A stretch of 36,832 bases of DNA from Halioglobus sp. (GCA_013214285.1 JABSPW010000016.1:1-36832); one strand, 5' to 3'; numbered from the stretch's first letter, positions 9,159 to 20,003 are shown. Made by a program: numbers and translations. The notes: a model not told the origin generated them from the letters alone.

Positions 9159-10589
9159 ATGATAGAATGGTGGGTTATCCCCCAGGATGCAGACTTGTCC
9201 AAGCCCTCTTCAACGAAGCTCTCGTCGACCAGCCAGTACGTATGGAAACTGGCCTGGCCAACGATCATATCGCATCTACTATTCACCACGGTCGGGTTCG
9301 CTCATATCAAGATCGTTGCTGAGCTGGGTACGACCTCGGTGGCCGCTGTCACCAGCGGCCACCGGGTGTTCTTCTTTATACAAGCCATTCTAATGGGCCT
9401 ATCAGTGGCTGCGACGGCACTGATCGCTCGCGCCTGGGGGGCACAGCAAGTGAGGCAGGCCGAGCTTGTTTCCTGGGCGTCGATCGTACTTTCCGTCGCT
9501 TTGGCGGCCGTGCTCAGCATCCCGGTGTTGCTCATCCCGGAGACGATCGCAGGCCTTTTCGGGCTCGATGAGGAATCCACCCAACTCGCCGCCCGCTTCA
9601 TTTTCTGGCTGGGCTTTTTCTATGTATTTGCAGCGATCAACATGATGCTCGGCACCGCCTTACGAGCGACCGGAGATGTCATCACACCACTGTGGTTCCT
9701 CATGTTCAGCTCCACATTGAACGTGGCCGGCGCCTATATGCTCGCTTTCGGTGTTGGCGGGCTTCCCCAACTCGGTGTGCCAGGCGTGGCATTGGGTGGC
9801 AGTGCAGGGGCAGCGCTGATAACGGTCTTCTTCATCATCTTCTGGTGGCGAGGCAAATTCAATTTGAAGCCTGCCAAGTGGGCACCTGTGAACGTATCGA
9901 TCGCGCGACAACTTGTTTCCATCGGAGGACCGGCCGTCATCGAACAGGGCATCGTACAGCTTGCATTCCTCGCCTTCTTTGCCATCGTCGCACACTATGG
10001 AACTTCCGCTTATGCCGCCTATGGCATTGGCATCTCCCTGGTAGCCTTCTCGATAGTCATTGGATTCGGTTTCGGTCTCGCCACAGCCACCATCGTAGGC
10101 CAGCAACTGGGAGCCGGTCATAAAGACCTCGCTATCCTGGCCGCGACACGATCCTTACGTATGGCGCTGGCCGCCATGACCACCCTTTCCGTTCTGCTTG
10201 TATGGTTTGCTGGGGAACTTGCCGCTTTCATGATCGACGATCCAGAGGTCATTCATCTGACGGTGGTGTTTATCTACATGATTGCCCTTGCGCAGCCTTT
10301 GATGGCCTTTGAATTCACCCTTGGCGGTGCACTGCGGGGTGCCGGCGACACCCGTTTTCCGCTTATTGCAACCTTCTGCGGAATTATTCTTGGGCGGCTG
10401 TTAACAGCCTTGATCCTGATGTCGTTAGAGCTATCCGTCTACTGGATTTTTTCTGTGATGCTTCTCGACTATGCCATCAAGTCAGGTCTACTGGTGTATC
10501 GGTTTCGCTCGCGGAAATGGCTGGATATAAAAATCGGCGCAGCCATCAACCTAACGGCGACTGTGGACAGCGACAAAAAAAATACTTAA
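9159..10589 (+). CDS. MATE family multidrug/cation exporter
   Basis: MATE proteins export drugs and metabolites across the inner membrane using a sodium or proton gradient. The 476-residue protein has about 12 hydrophobic segments in two similar halves. Family landmarks include VWKLAWPTIISHLLFTTVGF in the first helix, GTALRATGDVITPL, and the matching GGALRGAGDTRFPL in the second half. The start is uncertain: the ATG at 9159 has no clear ribosome site, while a TTG at 9195 has AGGA at suitable distance. The first dozen residues are not membrane sequence, so topology is unaffected. It lies 21 bases after tag and 7 bases before the nearest possible start of the TetR gene, which may regulate it. 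The substrate cannot be inferred. Confidence 0.93.
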   Translation: MIEWWVIPQDADLSKPSSTKLSSTSQYVWKLAWPTIISHLLFTTVGFAHIKIVAELGTTSVAAVTSGHRVFFFIQAILMGLSVAATALIARAWGAQQVRQAELVSWASIVLSVALAAVLSIPVLLIPETIAGLFGLDEESTQLAARFIFWLGFFYVFAAINMMLGTALRATGDVITPLWFLMFSSTLNVAGAYMLAFGVGGLPQLGVPGVALGGSAGAALITVFFIIFWWRGKFNLKPAKWAPVNVSIARQLVSIGGPAVIEQGIVQLAFLAFFAIVAHYGTSAYAAYGIGISLVAFSIVIGFGFGLATATIVGQQLGAGHKDLAILAATRSLRMALAAMTTLSVLLVWFAGELAAFMIDDPEVIHLTVVFIYMIALAQPLMAFEFTLGGALRGAGDTRFPLIATFCGIILGRLLTALILMSLELSVYWIFSVMLLDYAIKSGLLVYRFRSRKWLDIKIGAAINLTATVDSDKKNT

Positions 10590-10647
10590 AGTTGCAATGA
10601 TAGACTCAGACGTAGACCGGCTGCCCCGCCATCCCTGTGCCTCTGCC

Positions 10648-11934
10648 ATGACGAGCGAGAAAATTTCCAGCAGGCGCCGTGCATCTTCGCCTTTCAACCG
10701 CACCGCGCAGCATGACGCCAAGCGCGCTGCCATTCTGTCACAGGCGGCAAAGCTATTTAATTACAAGGGCTCGCGGTCCACCACTTTGCGCGATATTGCT
10801 GACGAACTGGGGTTGACCAAAACCAGTCTTTACTACTACGTCAAGACCAAGGAAGACCTGATCTACCAGTGTTATCGGGTGGCCTTGCAGCATTATCATA
10901 CCGTGTTAGACCAGATCGAGCGCGATCATGATAGCCCCGTAGCGCGCACCCGAGCATTTTTTCTGCAACATTTCCTCAGCTGGCAAGCCGCCCAGGAGGG
11001 CCGCGCGCCGCATATCGCCGCGTTGCTTGAAATCGCCACCCTGAGAGGTACGCAACGACAAGAGATCGAGCAAGAGTACATTGCCATGTTTACCCGCTTG
11101 CGACACTACCTGCGCGATGGCGTGACCCGGGGCGACATCCGGGTACGCGAACCCACTTCGGCGACGCGGGCCATACTGGGTTCTTTGGAGTGGGCTTTTT
11201 CCTGGCTGCATAGCACTCCACTTGATCGGGTGGACGACATTGCACAGCAAGCCTGGGAGATTCTAGAACGTGGTATCGCAGCAGCAGACAACCCGAACAG
11301 CCGCGTGGACTCGGGCTCAATGGGCAAGGAGACCAGCGCACCTGGCGGCTTTAATCGAGAGCAACAGAACCTTCTGAAGCAGGAAGCATTTTACAAAACC
11401 GGCACGCGATTTTTTAACAGGCAAGGCTTCGCTGGTACATCCCTGGATGAGATTGCGCAGCAACTGGATGTCTCGAAGGGTGCCTTTTACTATTACATCA
11501 AGAACAAGGAAGACCTTCTGTACCAATGTTATGTGCGCTCCCTGGACATTGTTGAGCGCATACACGCTCAGGCAGCGGAGTCTGCTGGCGCTGGGCTACA
11601 AAAAGCTGAGTCCACCTGCCTGCGCACCTTTCTGGTACAAAATTCCAGCGACGGCCCACTCATTCGCTACAACACTATTACCGCGCTACCAACAATACGC
11701 CGACGCAGTATTTTGAAACGTACCGACAAGGCAAATGCGCGGTTCGGTCAGTTTCTGACTGAGGGTATAGCCGACAAGAGCGTAAGACCTGTCAACACGT
11801 TTGTCGCACAGCAGCTGATTGCCGGTGCACGCAATGCCGCTATGGACCTCAATCTTTGGCGCCGTATCGACAATGTGGAGGAGGCTGCCGTCGACTATTT
11901 CGACGTGCTGCTCAAGGGACTTTTACCCCACTAA
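10648..11934 (+). CDS. Fused double TetR-family transcriptional regulator
   Basis: The protein has two complete TetR units in one chain of 428 residues, against about 200 for a usual TetR. Unit 1 has its helix-turn-helix at about 28-88 (TTLRDIADELGLTKTSLYYYVKTKEDL). Unit 2 has one at about 245-303 (TSLDEIAQQLDVSKGAFYYYIKNKEDL). Each is followed by a helical ligand/dimer region. Both DNA-recognition helices keep the SLYYY/AFYYY signature, so both may bind DNA. I preferred the ATG at 10648 over one 17 codons upstream because the added residues look unstructured; either is possible. The gene lies between the MATE exporter and tesB in the same run. Control of the exporter or of acyl-CoA metabolism is plausible but unproven. 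Confidence 0.93.
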   Translation: MTSEKISSRRRASSPFNRTAQHDAKRAAILSQAAKLFNYKGSRSTTLRDIADELGLTKTSLYYYVKTKEDLIYQCYRVALQHYHTVLDQIERDHDSPVARTRAFFLQHFLSWQAAQEGRAPHIAALLEIATLRGTQRQEIEQEYIAMFTRLRHYLRDGVTRGDIRVREPTSATRAILGSLEWAFSWLHSTPLDRVDDIAQQAWEILERGIAAADNPNSRVDSGSMGKETSAPGGFNREQQNLLKQEAFYKTGTRFFNRQGFAGTSLDEIAQQLDVSKGAFYYYIKNKEDLLYQCYVRSLDIVERIHAQAAESAGAGLQKAESTCLRTFLVQNSSDGPLIRYNTITALPTIRRRSILKRTDKANARFGQFLTEGIADKSVRPVNTFVAQQLIAGARNAAMDLNLWRRIDNVEEAAVDYFDVLLKGLLPH

Positions 11935-11966
11935 TCCGCAATGAAATAGCATACAGGAGGCTAGAT

Positions 11967-12824
11967 GTGGCAAAGGACGACCTGGGCAAGCTGCTAGCGT
12001 TTCTCGTGGTCGAGGAGGTCGGAGAGCACGTGTTTGAAGGCAAAAGCCCGAAGCGCCCTAGCCGGGTGTTCGGTGGGCAAGTACTGGCCCAAGCGCTGGA
12101 CGCTGCCGCGAGAACTGTCGCCCCGGATCGCTTCGCGCATTCGCTGCATGCGTATTTCCTAAGGCCAGGCAACCCAGCCAAAACAATACGTTTCGAGGTA
12201 GACCTTATCCGCGACGGTGGCAGCTTTACGACGCGCAACGTCATTGCCTACCAGGACAACAAGGCCATCTTTAGTACGTCGATCTCCTTTCACATTGATG
12301 AACCAGGGCTAACCCATCAATCGGACATGCCCGACGTTCCCCCGCCCGAGGGGCTGGAGAGTGAGTTTGATCGGTGGAAGAAACTGGCAGAGGAACACCC
12401 TGACGAATTTGATGCACCCATCGTTCATCCGATCGAGCGCATAGCCGTGGAACCGCGCGACTTCATCAGGCCAGAGCCGAGAAAACCGACATACCACTAC
12501 TGGCTTCGTGCCCTCGGCAATCCAGGCAAAGACTATCGCCGACACCAAATCCTGATGGCGTTCATGTCCGACTTCGGCCTGCTGGGAACCTCTCTGATGC
12601 CACACTCCTATAGCGGCTGGAGTGACGACATTATGTCTGCCAGCCTCGACCACGCCTTGTGGTTCCACCGCCGCTTCCGAGTAGACGACTACTTGCTGTA
12701 CACGATGGACAGCCCCGCGGCAGCCGGAGGCCGCGGCTTCAGCCGCGGCAGCTTCTACACCCGCTCGGGTGAACTGGTGGCGTCCGCCGCCCAGGAGTGC
12801 CTCATTCGCGTGCGTGAGAACTAG
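11967..12824 (+). CDS. tesB: Acyl-CoA thioesterase II
   Basis: TesB hydrolyses acyl-CoA to free fatty acid and CoA in the cytosol. The 285-residue double hotdog protein has SRVFGGQVLAQALDAAARTV in the first hotdog. The catalytic regions of the second are the Asp in SLDHALWFHR, the Thr in YTMDSP and the Gln in AAQECLIR, matching the Asp-Thr-Gln triad of E. coli TesB. The start is a GTG at 11967: a perfect AGGAGG lies six bases before it, and upstream in-frame codons overlap the TetR gene without conservation. It follows the double TetR gene by 32 bases. Its last four bases overlap the convergent phosphatase gene. Confidence 0.96.
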   Translation: MAKDDLGKLLAFLVVEEVGEHVFEGKSPKRPSRVFGGQVLAQALDAAARTVAPDRFAHSLHAYFLRPGNPAKTIRFEVDLIRDGGSFTTRNVIAYQDNKAIFSTSISFHIDEPGLTHQSDMPDVPPPEGLESEFDRWKKLAEEHPDEFDAPIVHPIERIAVEPRDFIRPEPRKPTYHYWLRALGNPGKDYRRHQILMAFMSDFGLLGTSLMPHSYSGWSDDIMSASLDHALWFHRRFRVDDYLLYTMDSPAAAGGRGFSRGSFYTRSGELVASAAQECLIRVREN

Positions 12825-13363
12825 TTCACCGACGTTTGCATTTCCGCGCCTAGCTCAACCAGTGACAGGCAATCACCGTCACGACGCATTTGTGTGATGG
12901 AACCGTTATCTGGCCAGAAGCACAATATGTCTTCGCGGCCGAGTACTTGCCCAACCACCGCGTTAAGCACAAGAAAGTGGGTGAAAACCACGGTCGGACT
13001 CTCCAGCGCAAGCAGGCGAGCCCGCGCAGTATCGCGCCATGCTAACAAGGCACCAACCTGCAAGGACCACTGCTCCTTCATGAACTGTCGCAGCCAGGCC
13101 TGACGCTGCCCCAGCGGCACAGGCGCGGGGACTTCCCGAAAGGCCGTATCCTTCTCAACGGGCAAACCCACTCTAGCCGCCAGGGGAGCAGCCGTCTGCT
13201 GCGCACGCAGCAGCGGACTGCTTACTACGCGTACGTCAGACAGGTGCGCGAGTGTATCGGCAACCGTCTCCGCCTGCTCCCAACCCTGCTGACTGAGACC
13301 TGGATCAGCATCATCGCTCCATCCAGAGGCTGCCTCACCATGCCGAACCAAGTAGATATCCAC
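12821..13363 (-). CDS. Histidine phosphatase family protein (SixA/PGAM-like), short form
   Basis: This 180-residue protein belongs to the histidine phosphatase superfamily, which uses a phospho-histidine intermediate. The catalytic motif LVRHGEA is at residues 5-11 and the second conserved His is in VVFTHFLVLNAVVG. The central region VVSSPLLRAQQTA matches the S-P-x-x-R-x-x-x-T pattern. The substrate is unknown: SixA dephosphorylates phospho-histidine in relay proteins, while other members act on sugar phosphates. The start is a GTG at 13363 with a weak ribosome site. The gene begins 14 bases after the next phosphatase gene, so the two and aceK read as one operon. Confidence 0.88.
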   Translation of the reverse strand: MDIYLVRHGEAASGWSDDADPGLSQQGWEQAETVADTLAHLSDVRVVSSPLLRAQQTAAPLAARVGLPVEKDTAFREVPAPVPLGQRQAWLRQFMKEQWSLQVGALLAWRDTARARLLALESPTVVFTHFLVLNAVVGQVLGREDILCFWPDNGSITQMRRDGDCLSLVELGAEMQTSVN

Positions 13364-13377
13364 TTCAGACCCACACC

Positions 13378-14085
13378 TTAACGATAGCTGATCAGGTTTG
13401 CCCCTTGCTGTGCACCGAGCAAACGCAGGAAGGAACAGTCATTGAAATAAGACAGCGACACCTTTTCTCGATTGTAAAACAGCTGGGTCACAGCACAGTT
13501 AAGCGCAGGTTCATACAAGGGGTATGTTTGCTCAGGCCCTAAGCCCAGGACATGGGCGACGAGGGTCGCCAGTGTGCCGCCTGAGGTAAAAATACCAATG
13601 GTCTTGCCACTACCTTGTTCGCGCATGACATCGGACAGTGCCGCTCTTACCCCGCTGGAATAGTCGGCCCAACTCTGTATTCGACTATCACTGCACTGTG
13701 GGGATACCCAATAATTGAAGACAGCCGCAATGACCTTCTGATAGTCCTTGCTATTCCCCAGCCCTTTTTCAATAAGAGCTCGGATCGCAGGATCGCGCTT
13801 TGCCACAATCGGAGTTAAGTGCTTAATCTGATCCTCGTTTTGAATCTCATTGAATCGCGGATCAATATGGTGAGACACAGCAACAGGCTGACTGACAAGC
13901 GCCAGGCGCGCCGTTTCGCGCTGCCGAGAAAGATCACCGCTGTAGACAGCGTCGAAACGCACCCCAGTATCATAGAAATATTCACCCATCAGCTGGGCTT
14001 GGCGACACCCGAGCTCCGACAGTTTGTCGTAGTTGGTAGCGCCGAAAGATGCCTGTCCGTGGCGGACAACGTAAATTGTGGCCAT
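13378..14085 (-). CDS. Histidine phosphatase family protein (PGAM-like), long form
   Basis: This 235-residue histidine phosphatase starts MATIYVVRHGQASFGATNYDKLSELG, the RHG motif followed by the L-S-x-x-G stretch. It continues with VYSGDLSRQRETARLA and has a C-terminal TSGGTLATLVAHVLG. The second catalytic His expected near that stretch is replaced: the position where SixA-type proteins have THx reads TSG, so catalysis may differ. The insert between residues 75 and 130 is not recognised. Its ATG shares one base with the stop of aceK (TAATG), so the two are translationally coupled. It is not the product of a simple duplication of the following gene; similarity is limited to the motifs. Confidence 0.87.
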   Translation of the reverse strand: MATIYVVRHGQASFGATNYDKLSELGCRQAQLMGEYFYDTGVRFDAVYSGDLSRQRETARLALVSQPVAVSHHIDPRFNEIQNEDQIKHLTPIVAKRDPAIRALIEKGLGNSKDYQKVIAAVFNYWVSPQCSDSRIQSWADYSSGVRAALSDVMREQGSGKTIGIFTSGGTLATLVAHVLGLGPEQTYPLYEPALNCAVTQLFYNREKVSLSYFNDCSFLRLLGAQQGANLISYR

Positions 14086-15827
14086 TAGGCAGACCCAACT
14101 GCCGGCAGGCTCTGTCGGTTAAAGCGCAATTCACGACGATAGGGGAAAAAATCCTCCACGTGACCGCTGCGAATACGTTCCTGTAGACTCTGCCAGAAAG
14201 TCGCGTCATAGATATCGCTGTGTAAGGTATCAAACACTTCACGAGCACGCTGATTGCCAGAAAAAAACAATGAAAACTCCTCCGGAAATATGTCATTTGG
14301 ACCGACGCTGTACCAAGGTTTGCTGGACAACTCCTCTTCTTCATTGCGCGCCTGAGGAATACAGCGAAAGTTGCAATCCGTCAAAGGCGCCAACTCATCG
14401 TAATCATAAAAGACGACCCGACCGTGACGCGTGACACCAAAATTCTTTAGGAGCATGTCTCCGGGGAAAATATTGGCTGCTGCCAACTGTTTGATCGCGT
14501 TACCATACTCGTCCATGACCTCCTCCATCTGCTCATCGGTCGCGTTACGCAAATAAAGATTGAGCGGTGTCATACGCCGTTCGACATAGACGTGCTTGAT
14601 CACTAACGCTTTACCGTGTTCCTCAAGCACCGACGGGGCAACCTCAAGCAGCTCTTCCATCAACTCGTCGGAAAAACGCTCCCTTGCAAAAGCCAGGTTG
14701 GTAAACTCTTGAGTATCTGCCATACGTCCGGCACGATCCCAGCGTTTCACCAAGGCGTACTTGGCTTTCACTTGCTCGCGGGTCATATCTTTAGGCGGGG
14801 TAAAGCGGTCTTTAATAATTTTGAACACGAAGTCGTAGGACGGCAGAGTAAAAACGGTCATCACCATGCCCTTAATACCGGGCGCAATGTTGAATTGGTC
14901 TGCCGTGCTGGTCATGTGCCGAAACGCGTCGCGGTAATAGTATGTCTTACCGTGCTTATTGTGACCCATTGCACTGTAGATTTCAGATGTCGGTTTCTGC
15001 GGCATTAGTTCCTTAAGGAATAATACGCACTGGGCTGGGATGGAGGCATCCACAAGGAAATAGGAACGTGTAAAACTAAATAGCACGCTCACGCGGTCAG
15101 ATCCAAACAAGATGGTGTCAACATAAACCGCGCCAGCCTCGTTATGCAAAATCGGTAGCACTACAGGCATGGATTGGTCAGAAGACAGTATGCGACCGAC
15201 GATATAGGCGCCCTTATTGCGGAAGAAATGGTAGTCGAGGATTTGAAACTCAATGCTTTCATCCTCGAAACTGAAGCTACTGGATAAATTATCCAAAATC
15301 GCAGTCTTTATATTCTCAATATCCCGGTCAATGTTCTCCCAGGGAATAGCGAAGCCATAGTCAGTGAGAACGCGCTCCAATAATGCCACCAAAGAAGTGC
15401 CTAGCCGGTAGGACCGGTACACTTTACTCACGTCCGCCGCAGGCATATCGCCCTGAGGTGAAAAGACAAAGGCGTATTCATCGCGAATCAGACGATGCTT
15501 GAATACTGCACAATACATCGAGTTAAAGAAAGTTTCCGCAATTTCGAAATTGCTGTGTCCTTCTATCAGCTCGGTATAGGTCCCCTTCGCTGCTCGCCAG
15601 AACTCTAGATCGGTGAGCTCGGAGCCAGCGATCAGTTCAACATAAGCATACACCTGCTGCTTTTTGATTTTATACAGATCAATACGCTCAATTGATGACT
15701 GGCGCAAGCCTTGCCAGTCCGCGTTCTCAAAACGTGACTTCGCCGCCAGCGTAATATTCTGGAACTCAGAAAAGTAGGATTGAAATCCATTTAATATAGC
15801 GCGAGCAAAGCGCTCCTGCGTCTCCAC
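14085..15827 (-). CDS. aceK: Isocitrate dehydrogenase kinase/phosphatase
   Basis: AceK phosphorylates and dephosphorylates isocitrate dehydrogenase, switching carbon between the TCA cycle and the glyoxylate bypass. The 580-residue protein has the family's full length. Recognisable parts are the N-terminal regulatory half (FENADWQGLRQSSIERIDLY), the nucleotide-binding segment GIKGMVMTVFTLPSYDFVFKII, and the kinase core with PGDMLLKNFG followed by VFYDYDELAPLTD. These contain the catalytic Asp, the Asn and the metal-binding Asp known from E. coli. The start is GTG at 15827, with a G-rich ribosome site nine bases upstream. The usual partners aceA and aceB are not in the window; instead two phosphatase genes follow it. 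About 80 bases separate it from the gene upstream. Confidence 0.97.
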   Translation of the reverse strand: METQERFARAILNGFQSYFSEFQNITLAAKSRFENADWQGLRQSSIERIDLYKIKKQQVYAYVELIAGSELTDLEFWRAAKGTYTELIEGHSNFEIAETFFNSMYCAVFKHRLIRDEYAFVFSPQGDMPAADVSKVYRSYRLGTSLVALLERVLTDYGFAIPWENIDRDIENIKTAILDNLSSSFSFEDESIEFQILDYHFFRNKGAYIVGRILSSDQSMPVVLPILHNEAGAVYVDTILFGSDRVSVLFSFTRSYFLVDASIPAQCVLFLKELMPQKPTSEIYSAMGHNKHGKTYYYRDAFRHMTSTADQFNIAPGIKGMVMTVFTLPSYDFVFKIIKDRFTPPKDMTREQVKAKYALVKRWDRAGRMADTQEFTNLAFARERFSDELMEELLEVAPSVLEEHGKALVIKHVYVERRMTPLNLYLRNATDEQMEEVMDEYGNAIKQLAAANIFPGDMLLKNFGVTRHGRVVFYDYDELAPLTDCNFRCIPQARNEEEELSSKPWYSVGPNDIFPEEFSLFFSGNQRAREVFDTLHSDIYDATFWQSLQERIRSGHVEDFFPYRRELRFNRQSLPAVGSA

Positions 15828-15909
15828 CTCTAGTCACCCCCCACACCAAAGGTCAGGGGTCTAGGTTAACAGAATACACTGCTTCAGGCGTGCTTTGACG
15901 GCTGTTGGG

Positions 15910-16950
15910 CTAAAGCATTTCTCCAGCTAACAGCTCCATGACTTCTCTATTAGCAACACTCAGTAGCATGGAGCCGACTTCACCTCGTTTACCTGCTTCT
16001 TTCCAAACAGCAAGACGTTCCTTAATCCTGTCACGGGGACCGACCAGCGATACCTCGTCGACCAGTTGACTAGGGATTAAGGCTGCCGCCTCGTCCTTTT
16101 TGCCGTCGAGGTAGAGATCCTGAATTTTCGTGGCAATATCAGCGTAGCCAAGTCGCCCGGCATAGTCGTGGTAAAAGTTCTTGCCTTTGGCGCCCATCCC
16201 TCCGATATATAGGGCCAGGAAAGGCCGCAGCGCATCGATCGCCGTATCCAGGTCATCGTTCATAGCAACCGTGACAAAAGGCGCAATGTCGAAATCCTTC
16301 AAGCCTTTACCACTGCCCGCCTTGGTAAAACCCGCTTCCAGGTGCTCCCCCAGCACATCATACCGGTCTGGATTCATCCACACAGGGAATACGCCATCGG
16401 CTACCTCACCGGCACAGCGAAGGCCCGCGGGTGTTATCGATGCGGTATAAATTGGCAGATCGGGACAGGGTGCGAGAATAGATTTCAGGGGTTTACCAAG
16501 CCCTGTAGTACCCTCTCCCCGGTTCGGCATCTGGTAGATTTCGCCATCAAATTCCACCGGTCCTTCCCGCGCCATAATAGCGCGCATAATCCGGATATAC
16601 TCTTTGGTACGTGTCACCGGCTTGCCATAGGGCACACCGTGCCACCCCTCAACGACCTGCGGGCCTGAGGCACCCAGGCCGCAAATGAATCGACCCCCTG
16701 ACAACTGGTGCAAAGACATCGACGTCATAGCGCACATGGCGGGTGTGCGCGCCGGCATCTGCATGATTGCAGTGCCCACTTTGATTTTTGTCGTCTGCGC
16801 AAGAATCCAGGACGCTGTTGTTACCGCATCGTTACCGTAGGCCTCTGCGGTCCATACGGAATCGAATCCCATGGATTCGGCCTGCTGAATCAGGTCGATA
16901 GGAATATCGACCGTTTTGCCCGAATACCCCAACAAAAAACCCAGTTTCAT
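15910..16950 (-). CDS. LLM-class flavin-dependent oxidoreductase (F420-type)
   Basis: This is a 346-residue luciferase-like monooxygenase fold protein. Landmarks are MKLGFLLGYSGKTVDIPIDLIQQAE, SVWTAEAYGNDAVTTASWILAQTTKIKVGTAIMQMPARTPA, and LSGGRFICGLGASGPQVVEGWHG, all typical of the coenzyme F420-dependent subgroup best known from actinobacteria. Members act on F420 or FMN, and the substrate cannot be read here. The ATG at 16950 has GGAGA six bases upstream, so I prefer it to a GTG two codons earlier. It stands before aceK on the same strand with about 80 bases between, so co-transcription is possible. No F420 biosynthesis gene is in the window. Confidence 0.9.
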   Translation of the reverse strand: MKLGFLLGYSGKTVDIPIDLIQQAESMGFDSVWTAEAYGNDAVTTASWILAQTTKIKVGTAIMQMPARTPAMCAMTSMSLHQLSGGRFICGLGASGPQVVEGWHGVPYGKPVTRTKEYIRIMRAIMAREGPVEFDGEIYQMPNRGEGTTGLGKPLKSILAPCPDLPIYTASITPAGLRCAGEVADGVFPVWMNPDRYDVLGEHLEAGFTKAGSGKGLKDFDIAPFVTVAMNDDLDTAIDALRPFLALYIGGMGAKGKNFYHDYAGRLGYADIATKIQDLYLDGKKDEAAALIPSQLVDEVSLVGPRDRIKERLAVWKEAGKRGEVGSMLLSVANREVMELLAGEML

Positions 16951-17076
16951 CGCCACTCTCCATTTTTTGTGCAGTGCCTGATTTGTCTGACGTTTTTCAC
17001 CTTATCGAGTCACCTCTGCCAGCACAAGGGTTGCGGGTCACAGAAATATTGACCCTGCCGTACATCGGGGAACACG

Positions 17077-17931
17077 CTAATAAAGAAGGCTGTAAAGCTT
17101 GCGCTGATACTCGATGGCCAACGGGTCGCCCTTACCGAGAGAAGCGATCGCATCCAGCAGCATGCGCTTGGTAGCGCCATCGCCATGATCCACGTCATTC
17201 TGTAAGATGAAGACGAATTGGTCCATTGCATCCCGGTGTTGTCCGGCGTCGGTGTATTGCACTCCCAGCTGGTGACGCACGTCGAGGTCATCCGGATTCT
17301 CTTTCAGGCGTTTCTCCAGCCCCTCGATTTCAGGTGTCTTTGCCGCTTCCCGCTTGATATCAATCTGCGAGCGCAACTGCTGGTAGTCGTTATCCTGGTC
17401 TGCCATTCTGACGCCATCAAGTACGCTTTCCGCCTCCTCAAGACGGAGGCATTCGATTAGGGCGTGGGCGTAAGCCAGCGTGATGTCATAACGCTGATTG
17501 GACTCCATCCAGGCCTGCCTGAGGGGCACGAGTGCTTCGCTGAAGTCACCCCGGGCCATCGCTTCCTCACCCGCCACTAACAGACCGTCCCAAGGTTTCG
17601 GCAGATACTTCTCAAGCATGTCACGAATGGCCGACTCTGGTTGCGCGCCGGCAAAACCATCCACCGGTTGGCCACCCTGAATGACCATGACGGTTGGGAG
17701 ATTGCGCACACCTAGCTGCTGGGCAATACCCGGCTGCTGATCGGCATTAACTTTGGCGAGCAGAAAAGCGCCCTGGTACTCATTAGCGATTTTTTCCAGC
17801 AGAGGCATCAGCACCTTGCAGGGTTCACACCAGTCCGCCCAGAAATCCACCACTACCGGACGCTGATGCGATTCCTCAATCAACATCGCCGCAGCATTAG
17901 TTTCATCGATATCAACTATATGTTCAGACAA
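17077..17931 (-). CDS. cnoX: Chaperedoxin CnoX (thioredoxin-TPR protein, YbbN family)
   Basis: CnoX protects proteins from oxidative aggregation and passes them to GroEL and DnaK/DnaJ. The 284-residue protein has a thioredoxin domain at about 1-110, with VVDFWADWCEPCKVLMPLLE and the cis-proline segment VRNLPTVMVI. A helical TPR region follows to the end (DDLDVRHQLGVQYTDAGQHRDAMDQFVFIL). The active site W34-C35-E36-P37-C38 keeps both cysteines, unlike E. coli YbbN, so it may still be redox active. The start is a TTG at 17931 with AAGGAG seven bases upstream; no better start exists. It is last in the hrcA-grpE-dnaK-dnaJ-dapB series, 42 bases after dapB, a meaningful location for a chaperone partner. 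Confidence 0.92.
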   Translation of the reverse strand: MSEHIVDIDETNAAAMLIEESHQRPVVVDFWADWCEPCKVLMPLLEKIANEYQGAFLLAKVNADQQPGIAQQLGVRNLPTVMVIQGGQPVDGFAGAQPESAIRDMLEKYLPKPWDGLLVAGEEAMARGDFSEALVPLRQAWMESNQRYDITLAYAHALIECLRLEEAESVLDGVRMADQDNDYQQLRSQIDIKREAAKTPEIEGLEKRLKENPDDLDVRHQLGVQYTDAGQHRDAMDQFVFILQNDVDHGDGATKRMLLDAIASLGKGDPLAIEYQRKLYSLLY

Positions 17932-17973
17932 AATCGTGCTCCTTCCGGCGAGGGTGCTAAAGGGATACCTAGA

Positions 17974-19904
<1,931 letters not shown>

Positions 19905-19936
19905 ATCGTGTCGGGTTTAGATTCCTACTGTTGCTG

Positions 19937-19971
19937 AAAAGACGACGCGGGCACTGAAGTCCCGCGTTGTC
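19937..19971 (-). terminator. Hairpin with T-run between dnaK and dnaJ
   Basis: Read on the minus strand, an 11-base stem with one mismatch (arms at 19961-19971 and 19941-19951), a nine-base loop and a following TTTT resemble an intrinsic terminator or attenuator. It lies after dnaK and 33 bases before the dnaJ start. Partial termination here would reduce dnaJ, dapB and cnoX expression relative to dnaK. The T-run is short, so readthrough is expected. Confidence 0.6.
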
Positions 19972-20003
19972 ATGGCCCTGTTGTTTTCATGGCCCTGTTA
20001 ACA

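Noticed and set aside
19972..20000. Short direct repeat ATGGCCCTGTT between dnaK and dnaJ
   Set aside because: Two 11-base copies in a spacer are too little to support a function.
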